From: JAHBNG01 sp039028975
GTDB lineage: Bacteria > Chloroflexota > Anaerolineae > Caldilineales > Caldilineaceae
NCBI GenBank assembly: GCA_039028975.1
Contig: JBCCHB010000053.1
Span: forward strand, 1-64,000
Length of the DNA: 64,000 nucleotides
Direction: 5' to 3'
The notes beneath the pieces were generated by a model. That model was not told where the DNA came from. It did no database searches and worked only from the letters and a program-made list of their open reading frames with translations. This document shows positions 26,202-34,817 of the stretch, one piece after another (position 1 is the first letter of the stretch; every line of letters starts with the position of its first letter). Made by a program: the position numbers and the translations under genes.

Positions 26202-26246
26202 CTGAGCTTGTCGAAGTCACCCGCTCTCAACCTTTGACAAGCTCAG
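26202..26246. repeat. Palindromic interspersed repeat
   Basis: CTGAGCTTGTCGAAG (26202-26216) and CTTTGACAAGCTCAG (26232-26246) pair at 14 of 15 positions. The core CTTCGACAAGCTCAG is a very common bacterial interspersed palindrome from memory. The rest of 26139-26626 shows no supported gene; a 79-codon plus frame (26351-26590) has no recognisable features. Confidence 0.65.
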
Positions 26247-26626
26247 TGTGCGTAACGCCTAGTGATACCAAATGCCAGCTCAAGATTCATGAACTGTAGC
26301 CCGTCCTTGCAGGGTGGGTATGGTCAGAAAGCTCCAGTTCCCCGCCCAAAATGGACAGGCTACGATTACCGTCATTCACGGTGCTTGATGAGACATTTGG
26401 TATTATATGCGATTTTTCGGGAGCCTCTCTTATACTACATATAGATGGTCAGAAAAGTTCTGCCCTCCCTTCCCAAAATTTGCTAGATTGGTTTGAAGTC
26501 GAAACAAGGCTTTTCCGGCATAGTATATATGTAAGACGCTCCCTAGATGAGTGCTGGCGACTGTATTGTTACATCTCGGGGAAGGAGTAGAATAATGCAA
26601 CAATGCCCCTTAACGGTGAGAACGTG

Positions 26627-27040
26627 CTAGAGAGTCCCTATACCTTCGACTACCCCGCCATTGTTAATATAGACACAAATTGGCGTCTGACACTTTTGCG
26701 AGTTCTTGATATCGTCTAGCCACGATTGAGCTCCTGGGCTTCCGTCTAACGGGAAGGTAAAGAGAGTTGCTTTCCCTTTCAGCTTAAAGATCACCTGTGT
26801 TCTGCCAAAGCGGGTCTGAACTCTGTACCCTTCAATTACACCCTTGCATTTGAACCGAATCAATACAACTCGTTCAGGTACTTGCGGAAACTCTACAGTC
26901 CCATCATCTTCCACCACCACAGGCTCTATTTCTGGGCCATTCAGCATTTCAGGAAGACGTTGATCTAATTCACGTTGGATCCTGTCTGCTACGTCCGATG
27001 AAATGACGTCCGACTCTAAGGTTAGCGTTGACTCTGACAT
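26627..27040 (-). CDS. Hypothetical 137-residue protein
   Basis: ATG at 27040 has AAAGGA upstream on the minus strand. Soluble; an acidic N-terminus (SDVADRIQRELDQRLPEMLNG) is followed by a beta-rich part with RVVLIRFKCKGVIEGYRVQTRFG and VIFKLKGKATLFTFPL. I do not recognise it. It stands alone between repeat-rich gaps. Confidence 0.55.
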   Translation of the reverse strand: MSESTLTLESDVISSDVADRIQRELDQRLPEMLNGPEIEPVVVEDDGTVEFPQVPERVVLIRFKCKGVIEGYRVQTRFGRTQVIFKLKGKATLFTFPLDGSPGAQSWLDDIKNSQKCQTPICVYINNGGVVEGIGTL

Positions 27041-27098
27041 GGTTATTGTCCTTTCTTTGTAGAAACTACGTAAACGTTCTTTGATTCTACACTCTAGC

Positions 27099-27184
27099 TA
27101 TACTGCGGTCGCTTTGAAAAGTGAAGTTTTCCGCAGCCTCTACTGGAAAGACCAAACTTCGGTTTTCAAACGGAGCTGAGTATA
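27099..27184 (+). repeat. Dispersed palindromic repeat, copy 2
   Basis: Starts TATACTGCGGTCGCTTTGAA, has an inner hairpin (GAAAAGTGAAGTTT pairing with AAACTTCGGTTTTC), and ends CAAACGGAGCTGAGTATA. The ends match the copies at 21154-21236 (reverse) and 61775-61810. Confidence 0.8.
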
Positions 27185-27279
27185 GAAGTAGTAGCTCTAC
27201 AATAACAGGTACAGGCTTCGCTTTCCAGGTCAGAAAGTGTTCAATTTCTGTCCACTTGTGTATCAACTATGGATAAAGA

Positions 27280-27308
27280 GAAAGGCGATGGGGTCCCCAT
27301 CGCCTTTC
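27280..27308. terminator. Perfect 29-bp palindrome, possible terminator
   Basis: GAAAGGCGATGGGG-T-CCCCATCGCCTTTC. A very stable hairpin, but the following bases (GTATCC) are not T-rich and no gene on either strand ends just before it. It may be a solitary repeat or a degenerate terminator. Confidence 0.45.
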
Positions 27309-27655
27309 GTATCCGTCGTCATCTTATATGCCCTGACAAACACAATCTGATTATTTCATCATATGCTTGCCCGTTCCATGAACAGAGTTTAGCATGGGCC
27401 ACATCGTTTTGTGTGTGACAGTCAGATGTCATCAACTTTACGATAAGTTAAGTTTTCATTCCTTAGCTATTCTTGCTCTTAATCACCACCTGTACCTGAG
27501 TCCTTTCCCCTTACGTCAACGGATATGGATAAGATACTCCCAGCACCTTTGCTTGCGGTAGCGCAGCTAGGGATGTTTACATTATAATTGTAACAACCTG
27601 CTCCCATATAGACTAAGGTTAATCCAAAATCACTAATTACGGAGTTTCACAGCGC

Positions 27656-27975
27656 GGCAAAGAAGCTACAACCAAATTTCACAGAGCCGCACAGAGGAGG
27701 CACAGAGATTCGCTGAGAAACTCAGCCTCTGTGAGCCTCCATCTGGTCTCTGAGAATCTCTGCGAAATGGCTCTTCTGCCTCGATATCTTCGCGTATGGC
27801 TCAGTTTATACCGAATGGTGGCACAGTGTGGCGAAGCCGCAACCAAAGTTTTACAGAGGCCACCGAGAAGGCACAGTGGTTCACTGGGAAAATCTAGAGA
27901 GAAAATCTCTGTGAATCTCAATCTTTTCTCCGCGAATCTCTGTGTAATGGCCCTAACTTTTCAATATCTTTGCGC
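27656..27975. repeat. Tandem pair of degenerate ~145-bp palindromic elements
   Basis: Copy A (27656-27793) and copy B (27830-27975) share the order GGCRAAG, CAACCAAA, ACAGAG, GCACAG, then CTCTG-rich complementary segments, AATGGC and ATATCTTYGCG. Each is self-complementary overall. They resemble the common CACAGAG/CTCTGTG interspersed repeat. Copy B runs straight into the AAGGAGGA ribosome site of the first sulfatase, so it forms that gene's leader. Confidence 0.7.
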
Positions 27976-27986
27976 AAGGAGGACCA

Positions 27987-29420
27987 ATGTCCAATCGACC
28001 CCACGTCATTTACATTCTTTCCGATGAGCATTTCGGTGGAGCCATGAGCCATATGGGCGACCCCAACGTCCAAACGCCAAACATGGATCGACTGGCCCAA
28101 GAGGGTATTAGCTTTGGCCGAGCCTATGCCAACAGCCCTATCTGCTCGACTTCTAGAGGCACAATCTTCTCTGGGCGTCATGCTCATTCTGGACCAGTAC
28201 GCTACTTCTTTGATGTTTACAAGGCCACATCACCCAGCACAGCGACCAACTTACGCGAAGCGGGCTACCACACCGCCTACTTTGGCAAGTGGCACTGCGG
28301 GGTCGTGCACAATCAGGAGCCGCCTGCTGTGCGTCAGAATCCAGCTGATTACAGCAGGTGGCCTACCCGCACCCCCGAGTATCACCGGGCCGGTTTTCAA
28401 GATTGGTATGGCTTTGAGATCAACAATGCCCCCTTCAATGGCTTCTACTATCATGAGCATGAAGCCGATCCGCGTAAGATGGACAAGTATCAGACCGACT
28501 ATCTAACTGACTTGACCATCGACTACTTGGACTCATATGACAAGGACGAACCGCTCTTTCTGGTCCTCAGCGTCGAGCCGCCCCACTTCCCCTTAGAAGC
28601 ACCAGAGGCATTTGAACGCTTTAATCCCGGCGAGTTGCAGGTGCCCCCTAGCTTTGGTGACTCGCCAGAGATGCGCAAGCTACTGGCCACCTACTACGCA
28701 ATGGTAGAGAATCTGGATTGGAATATTGGTCGCCTGCTGGAAACGTTGGAACGGCTACCCCAATTTAAAGACAACACCTTCACCATCTACTTCTCTGACC
28801 ATGGTGATTATATGGGAACCCAGGGAGCCATCAACCGTAAAGAGAATCCCCACGAGAACTCAGTGCGTATTCCAGCGATCTTCCATTGGCCAAACCAAAT
28901 TCCAGCCGAGGGCAGAGTTGATGGGGTGCTATTTAGCCTAGTTGACCTCTTCCCCACCACGCTGGGGCTGCTCGGCCTGGATGTACCAAGCTATAGCCAA
29001 GGAAGTGATTTCTCTGACGCCATTCTGGGAAGGGAACCTTTCAACAGTCCCGATGCTGTCCTGATCGAGATGGCTGGCAATCCACGCTGGAATCTCGATT
29101 TTCTGGATTGGCGGGGTTTAGTCACGGAAAGATGGAAGTATGCCTTTTACGAGACAGGTCACGAACTGCTCTTTGATTTGGTTAGTGATCCCCACGAGCA
29201 GCACAACCTGGCTGCCAGCGACGTAGCAACATGTGCAGAGATGCGGCAACGTCTGCTCGAGCTGCTGGCCGAAACGCGAGAACCGTACTTTGACGTTTTG
29301 ATTGAACACGGCGTGCCGCTGGAAAGTCCGGTGTTGGACGTGGGAGAATTCCACGGACTGGGGTTGCTTTCGCCCATTTGGGCGGACAATGTAGTGGAAG
29401 CATATAAAGATGTATCTTAA
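27987..29420 (+). CDS. Sulfatase, alkaline-phosphatase superfamily, with altered active-site motif
   Basis: 477 residues; ATG 27987 follows AAGGAGGA. Type I sulfatases hydrolyse sulfate esters with a formylglycine made from Cys in CxPxR. Here the segment is C53-S-T-S-R57, with Thr replacing the usual Pro/Ala. The rest is normal: metal ligands D13-E14 near the start, FGKWHCG, and FSDHGDYMG with the second metal Asp-His. No signal peptide is seen, so it is probably cytoplasmic. It overlaps or abuts a second sulfatase, and the pair may process sulfated sugars together. Confidence 0.92.
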   Translation: MSNRPHVIYILSDEHFGGAMSHMGDPNVQTPNMDRLAQEGISFGRAYANSPICSTSRGTIFSGRHAHSGPVRYFFDVYKATSPSTATNLREAGYHTAYFGKWHCGVVHNQEPPAVRQNPADYSRWPTRTPEYHRAGFQDWYGFEINNAPFNGFYYHEHEADPRKMDKYQTDYLTDLTIDYLDSYDKDEPLFLVLSVEPPHFPLEAPEAFERFNPGELQVPPSFGDSPEMRKLLATYYAMVENLDWNIGRLLETLERLPQFKDNTFTIYFSDHGDYMGTQGAINRKENPHENSVRIPAIFHWPNQIPAEGRVDGVLFSLVDLFPTTLGLLGLDVPSYSQGSDFSDAILGREPFNSPDAVLIEMAGNPRWNLDFLDWRGLVTERWKYAFYETGHELLFDLVSDPHEQHNLAASDVATCAEMRQRLLELLAETREPYFDVLIEHGVPLESPVLDVGEFHGLGLLSPIWADNVVEAYKDVS

Positions 29421-29421
29421 G

Positions 29422-30780
29422 ATGCACCCAAATATTATCTACATTGATTGCCATGACCTGGGAGACTGGCTCGGTTGTTATGACCGTTCTTACCTGAATA
29501 CGCCCAATCTTGACCAACTGGCAGCCGAAGGTGCCCGCTTTGACCAGTACATCTCAACAGCCCCCATCTGTATGCCGAGCCGGGCTGGCATCTATACTGG
29601 CCAGATGCCCCATTGTGTTGGCGTTCACGGGCAGTTTTCAATGCAGGCAGGGGCAGTTTGCATGGCAGAGTGGTTTACCCGTGGAGGTTATGAATCGATT
29701 TTAGTTGGCAGTGCCAAAATGCATAATACCCCAACCGATCTTGGCTTCCAGAGCCAAGTCGACGTGCCAGACCATTCTACGCTGGCCTCAACCGCAGTTC
29801 ATTGGATTCAAGATCAAGGCGCTAACCGTTCTCAACCCTTCTTTGTCTCTATATCATTCAATGACGTGCATCGCCCCTTTGGCAATCACTATGAGGCCGC
29901 ACTACCTGACCAGCTGACCGTACCTCCCTATCTGCCGGACTGTGCCATAGTGCGGCGCGATCTGGCCACATTACACAGAGCGATTGAAGGCTTGGATGCC
30001 CAAGTCGGCCAAATTCTCAATGCAGTCAAGTCTGCCGGGCAAGAAGAGAACACGTTGATAGTTTTTACTACTGAACATGGCCCTGCCATCGGTCGAGCCA
30101 AACACACGCTATACGATTCGGGGCTTCGCTGTGCGCTGCTCATTAAGTATCCACGCTTCGTTGACGCCGGTCGAGTTTACGGTGAATTACTTAGCAATCT
30201 AGATCTTCTCCCCACCCTACTCGACTTGGCTGGCGTCGACATACCAGACGAGCATCGAGACAGACTACATGGACGCACATTTGCCAACCTATTGGCAGAC
30301 CAGGAGTATGTGGAGCGTTCAGCCGTTTTTGCCGAACACTCTTGGGGACGACGAGCCGGACTTTATCACCATACGCCCAGTCGGGCCGTTCGGACCAAGG
30401 AATACAAATATATTCGCAACTTTACCGACACACCACCCTATATCGACACAGATTGGCTGGCCCGCTTTGGTCCTCAGCGCCAGCTTCCCCAGTCTCACTT
30501 TGGTCACCCAGCGCCAGAAGAGGAACTTTATGATCTGAGCGTTGACCCTCATGAGTTGAATAATGTAGCCATGTTACCCGAGCATAAGACAACCTGCCAC
30601 CAGCTACGTCATCAGCTCACAGGCTTTCTAAACAGAACAAATGATCCCATTCTCGACGGCCCCATTCCCCATCCAAAAGGGCTGCCCGATGTGCCGCTGT
30701 GGGAAAAGCAGCCAGATGGTTCTTTCTGGTTACGGAGGTATCGTGAAGAAGAGAGTGGTGAGGGCTGGATAGACGATTAA
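29422..30780 (+). CDS. Sulfatase, alkaline-phosphatase superfamily
   Basis: 452 residues from ATG 29422, one base after the previous stop; an alternative ATG at 29410 overlaps the upstream gene by 11 bases. The formylglycine motif is canonical, C50-M-P-S-R54, followed by AGIYTGQ. Other conserved parts are NIIYIDCHDLGDWLGCYD (metal Asp), FTTEHGPAIGRAKHTLYDSG and ELYDLSVDPHELNNVA. No signal peptide. Forms a two-gene operon with the upstream sulfatase; targets could be sulfated polysaccharide fragments. Confidence 0.93.
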   Translation: MHPNIIYIDCHDLGDWLGCYDRSYLNTPNLDQLAAEGARFDQYISTAPICMPSRAGIYTGQMPHCVGVHGQFSMQAGAVCMAEWFTRGGYESILVGSAKMHNTPTDLGFQSQVDVPDHSTLASTAVHWIQDQGANRSQPFFVSISFNDVHRPFGNHYEAALPDQLTVPPYLPDCAIVRRDLATLHRAIEGLDAQVGQILNAVKSAGQEENTLIVFTTEHGPAIGRAKHTLYDSGLRCALLIKYPRFVDAGRVYGELLSNLDLLPTLLDLAGVDIPDEHRDRLHGRTFANLLADQEYVERSAVFAEHSWGRRAGLYHHTPSRAVRTKEYKYIRNFTDTPPYIDTDWLARFGPQRQLPQSHFGHPAPEEELYDLSVDPHELNNVAMLPEHKTTCHQLRHQLTGFLNRTNDPILDGPIPHPKGLPDVPLWEKQPDGSFWLRRYREEESGEGWIDD

Positions 30781-30881
30781 CAATTAAGGATTCACGATAC
30801 CTGTAACGATTCATTGTGATAAACTTTCAGAAATTGAACGGTTGCGTTTGTTTAGATATGCAGAACATCTGTCCTGTAAAT

Positions 30882-30935
30882 AACAAAGATGAAAAGATTA
30901 GAAAGATTAAGAATCTGCGTAATCTTCTAATCTTT
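30882..30935. repeat. AT-rich hairpin element, copy B
   Basis: AAAGATTAGAAAGATTA (30893-30909) pairs with TAATCTTCTAATCTTT (30920-30935) with a single bulge. AACAAAGAT precedes it, as in the element at 2869. It lies between a plus-strand and a minus-strand gene that converge, so it might also help termination. Confidence 0.6.
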
Positions 30936-30988
30936 GTGCGACTTTCATCTCCTGTGATGCAGGCTGTTGCATATTTAACTACTGATTA

Positions 30989-33900
30989 TCATTCACATCT
31001 ATTCGTAGGACTTGCAAAATTATACTGGCTTGAGTCGATATAGATGTCATCAATGTAAGTAAGCCCATCAGTTTGCCCCCCTTTGCGGGCAAAGAATCTT
31101 TGTAACGGATTGTTCCCACCATGACGGAAGCCAAAGGTCAACTGAGTGTCCACACTAACCTGAGTCCTGTTGGCGTACGCGCCACCTTGTACGTATCCTT
31201 CGAAGGTATTGGTTTGATTATTGATGGTTAGCCATACGCAGTACCACGTTTGATTGGCGAAGGTCTGATCGATTACCCTGAAATCATCTTGATCGCGAAC
31301 GCGGAAATTGTTCGGATCTTCATTGGCCGTGCCAAATTGCACTTCAAATGCATCCCACTCCGTAGGAACACTCTCATCGGTTCCCCCTGCAAACGAATCC
31401 ATTGTGCCATCCCGCATGATTCGGTAATGAATCGTCCCCACAGAGGAATCAGGTAATATGCTTGGAAATGCTTTTGAGGCATAGATATCTCTACCGTCGA
31501 TTTTTATTACCTGATTTGTACTGTTGAGCGGATCCACCACTACGGTTACCCCCGTGGCTGCACGCCAACCATTCTGGCTGTTTAACGCTCCTGAACCAAG
31601 GCTTTCGAATGAGTCTACGGACTGAAAACCTGAAGGAGAAGTTGTTCCTGAACCAACCAACCTAGCCGTTCCCATTAAGCTTGGGTCTAGCCATACATCA
31701 TCATTTGTGGCATGCCAATTGATTTTGTTATCACGATCTCCGCCATCATCGTCATCGACTACATGAATATCAAAGCCAAATTCCTGACTTTCAGTAGTAA
31801 TACCAAGTGCTGATAGGGGTAAAGCAAGTTCCATTAAATAGCCATTACTACTATTGATAATAACGCGCTGGGTATCACTCGGCACACGAATAGAATGCGT
31901 CCCTCGATAATTCGTTGGGTCACTCCATCTAAACAAAAACTGACTATCATCAACACCATCATAAACGCTACCCTGGCTGTTGTTTCCATTAATATAGAGT
32001 TCAATCGTGTCATCCAGCCATACCTCAGTAAGTGAATCGTTTTGCAGGATATCATCCGTTACTTCTACAAGGATATACAAATAGCGACTGTCAAATAGCC
32101 CGCGGAATACTGCTGATAGATCCGAATCTGATATGAGCGGATCTCCCACAACAAGACGGTCAAGGCTATAGGTGAATGTGGTTTGCCAAACACTATCAAT
32201 GGTACCATCAATAATTGGGCCATTGTCGACTGCCATAAACTCTGCGACTGTAGGCATAGCTGGCGTTGGGGTGGCAGTTGGTGGAATCGGCGTACTCGTC
32301 GGTGTTGGTACTGTCACAGTGCCAACTAACTTGCCCGTTCCCATGAAGCTTGGATTGCGCCAAGCCTCATCAACGACTCCATGCCACGCTTTTTTGTTGT
32401 CTCGATCCCCACCGTCGTCATCATCAATTACATGTACATCCAGGCCGAATTCGTAGCCATCGGTAGGAACAATGCCGAGCGATGTCAGGGGCATAGATAT
32501 CTCCAGCCAGTAACCATCTACTGTATCGACCATTTCTCGCTGAATGCCTTGTGGCACAGCCGCAGAGAATCGCCCCGGATGGTTGGCTGTGTCATTCCAG
32601 CGGAAAATAAGTTGCCGATCATCCACCCCGTCATATTCAGATCCGCGGCTCTTGTTCCCATCCAAATAAATTTCTACCACATCATCTTGCCCAAACCGAT
32701 CCAATGAATCATTTTGCGTGCTATCATCAGTCACTTCAATGAGTAGATAGATATTGGAACCATCAAATAGCCCTCGAAAAGTGGCAGAGAGATCGGAATC
32801 TGTTATAGGTGATTCGCCGAGAACAATGTTACTCAGCGTATAGGAATTAGCACTCTGCCAGACGTCATCGATGATACCATCGATCTGTGGACCGGTATTG
32901 GTGGCGGCAAATTCGGCAGTCGTAGGTATTGGCTGTTGGATTCCATTGACTGTGATACCAACCGTTGCTTCACTAACCCCACCTGCTCCATCATTAACTT
33001 GGAAGACAAAGTTATCGTTACCAAAAAAGTTTGTATTTGGTGTATAGGTAACCAATGCGCTATTTGCCCCGATGACACTGATGGCACTTAAGGAACCATT
33101 CTCTGGAGCCTTGCTAATTGAGAATGCCAAAGAATCTCCGTCAGCATCGTTACCTGTTAGTGAAATAGTTGCGATAGAATTCTGAGCCATTGTGATTGAT
33201 TGGGCATTGGCAATAGGAATATCAGAAACAGGGTAGATGGTGATACTGACAAAGGCAGATGCCACATTTCCAGCAGCATCTTGGATAGTATAGGCAAATG
33301 TATCAGTGCCGAAAAAGTCTAATGTGGGGCTGTATAGGATCTCTTGGCCACTCTGTTGAGCCGTACCCGATGTCGGCGTGCCGATGGTTTGGATGGTTGA
33401 TCCCCCGATTCCACCACTGTCATTGCTTAATACGTTGATGACTATAGGCGTATCTTCATTGGTTGCGGCGGTATCATCCACGGCTACGAGTGGCAATACA
33501 GTGGCTGGGGTTGGAAGAGCAGGTGTAAGGGTAGGTGTAAGAGTAGGTGTCGGAGGAATAGTTGGCGTTACTGTGGCCATACTATCTTGTCCTTCTTCGA
33601 TAGAGATGTCATCCAGAAAGAAATTGCTCGATGCAACTTGCCCTCCAATGATTGGGCTGAAATTATCTGTGCTGATATGGAAACTGATGGGAACCACTTG
33701 ATCGGCAAATTCACTTAGATCAACCGTTCCTAGTGTCCAGCCAGTGGTCTGGGTAGCGCGACAGAGATCATGACCCACCATATCAGTACCGTTAACTGTG
33801 ACACTTACCCTATCTCTACCACATTCATCCTGAGCATTAATTTGATAATGATAGCTTAAAGTGATAGGTGTCACAGAGGGCAATCTGATCGTCTGAGACA

Positions 33901-34753
33901 ACGATGCGTCTTCACTATCTGCTCCGCCAAACCATGCCGCATATTGGCCGGATCGTGGCGTAACGATACTTTGGAAATCTGCTATTTTGATGATAAGTGT
34001 CCCTTCCCCGCTTCCAAAGCTTGTCGAAGTTTGGCTCCACGCCGAATGAGGGGCTGTTTCAAAGTCTCCATTGATCAACCCTGGTACAGGAAGAGGAGTG
34101 GGAATGGGCGTAAAAGTAGATGTGGCTGTAGGGACCGGTGACGCCGTGGGGGTAGATGTGTCTGTTGGCAAAATTGTTGGCGTTACTGTATCAGTGACCG
34201 CTGTTCCCGGCATGGATGTGGGCGATAGATTGGTTGACTCTGATGTTGGGGTGGACGTCAGAGTAGGCACCAAGGTGGTAGGAGTAGTGGTAGGGGTAAT
34301 GATAGGTGTAAGAGTCGGGGTAAGAGTAAAGGTAAGAGTGGAAAGAGGCGTTGATGTGGGCATAACGGTTGGCCTTAACTGAGCCGGAACAAATTCGGCA
34401 ACGAGATTCAGATCGGCATTGACTGTTATGGATGTAATATTCCTACTGTCCGTGATATCGCCGGACCATCTGTAAAAAGTCCAGCCATCTGCCGCTTCTG
34501 CGCTGATCGTCACGGTTTCGCCATGGCTGTATGTGACTTTGAAGGGGATAATTCTCACTTGACCTTGCCCGCTTGCACCGAGCGATATGGTGTGATCCTC
34601 ATTCACGCCAGTGAGAGACTCATCCGATGCCGATGAAACAAAAGGAACAAAGATTATCTGTTGGGCCAGGACATCGGAGCCAAATGAATTCACAATATAT
34701 AACGCGACCAACAGAACAATCGCGAGGACGTAGTGGAGTGTAGGAATTTTCAT
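30989..34753 (-). CDS. Large exported multidomain protein with CBM9-like domains
   Basis: 1254 residues from ATG 34753, preceded by AAGGGAG. A signal peptide or anchor (residues 8-30) is followed by an InlB B-repeat-like module (70-122, GWTFYRWSGDI), a Thr-Pro-rich linker (127-225), a jelly-roll-like module (226-388, NGDFETAPHSAWSQ), a second short TP linker, two cadherin/VCBS-like modules (423-603, VLSND, FFGTDTFAYTIQD), and two CBM9-like modules (613-812 and 837-1040, IDGIIDDVWQ, DDVVEIYLDGN, HVIDDDDGGDRDNK). A C-terminal module of about 200 residues is unassigned. No catalytic domain is seen, so it is probably a surface adhesin or carbohydrate binder. It follows the vWA protein by 64 bp on the same strand. 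Confidence 0.85.
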   Translation of the reverse strand: MKIPTLHYVLAIVLLVALYIVNSFGSDVLAQQIIFVPFVSSASDESLTGVNEDHTISLGASGQGQVRIIPFKVTYSHGETVTISAEAADGWTFYRWSGDITDSRNITSITVNADLNLVAEFVPAQLRPTVMPTSTPLSTLTFTLTPTLTPIITPTTTPTTLVPTLTSTPTSESTNLSPTSMPGTAVTDTVTPTILPTDTSTPTASPVPTATSTFTPIPTPLPVPGLINGDFETAPHSAWSQTSTSFGSGEGTLIIKIADFQSIVTPRSGQYAAWFGGADSEDASLSQTIRLPSVTPITLSYHYQINAQDECGRDRVSVTVNGTDMVGHDLCRATQTTGWTLGTVDLSEFADQVVPISFHISTDNFSPIIGGQVASSNFFLDDISIEEGQDSMATVTPTIPPTPTLTPTLTPALPTPATVLPLVAVDDTAATNEDTPIVINVLSNDSGGIGGSTIQTIGTPTSGTAQQSGQEILYSPTLDFFGTDTFAYTIQDAAGNVASAFVSITIYPVSDIPIANAQSITMAQNSIATISLTGNDADGDSLAFSISKAPENGSLSAISVIGANSALVTYTPNTNFFGNDNFVFQVNDGAGGVSEATVGITVNGIQQPIPTTAEFAATNTGPQIDGIIDDVWQSANSYTLSNIVLGESPITDSDLSATFRGLFDGSNIYLLIEVTDDSTQNDSLDRFGQDDVVEIYLDGNKSRGSEYDGVDDRQLIFRWNDTANHPGRFSAAVPQGIQREMVDTVDGYWLEISMPLTSLGIVPTDGYEFGLDVHVIDDDDGGDRDNKKAWHGVVDEAWRNPSFMGTGKLVGTVTVPTPTSTPIPPTATPTPAMPTVAEFMAVDNGPIIDGTIDSVWQTTFTYSLDRLVVGDPLISDSDLSAVFRGLFDSRYLYILVEVTDDILQNDSLTEVWLDDTIELYINGNNSQGSVYDGVDDSQFLFRWSDPTNYRGTHSIRVPSDTQRVIINSSNGYLMELALPLSALGITTESQEFGFDIHVVDDDDGGDRDNKINWHATNDDVWLDPSLMGTARLVGSGTTSPSGFQSVDSFESLGSGALNSQNGWRAATGVTVVVDPLNSTNQVIKIDGRDIYASKAFPSILPDSSVGTIHYRIMRDGTMDSFAGGTDESVPTEWDAFEVQFGTANEDPNNFRVRDQDDFRVIDQTFANQTWYCVWLTINNQTNTFEGYVQGGAYANRTQVSVDTQLTFGFRHGGNNPLQRFFARKGGQTDGLTYIDDIYIDSSQYNFASPTNRCE

Positions 34754-34817
34754 GTTCGCGCTCCCTTGATTATGATGAGTTGATCTCTGTCGCCAACGGT
34801 TGCAGGCGACTAAATTT

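Noticed and set aside
26351..26590. 79-codon plus frame
   Set aside because: No ribosome site and no similarity I can name; left as possible only.
33378..34382. Plus-strand frames rich in Gly and Val (33378-33701 and 34071-34382)
   Set aside because: They are the complement of the Thr-Pro-rich linkers of the minus-strand surface protein; low-complexity shadow only.
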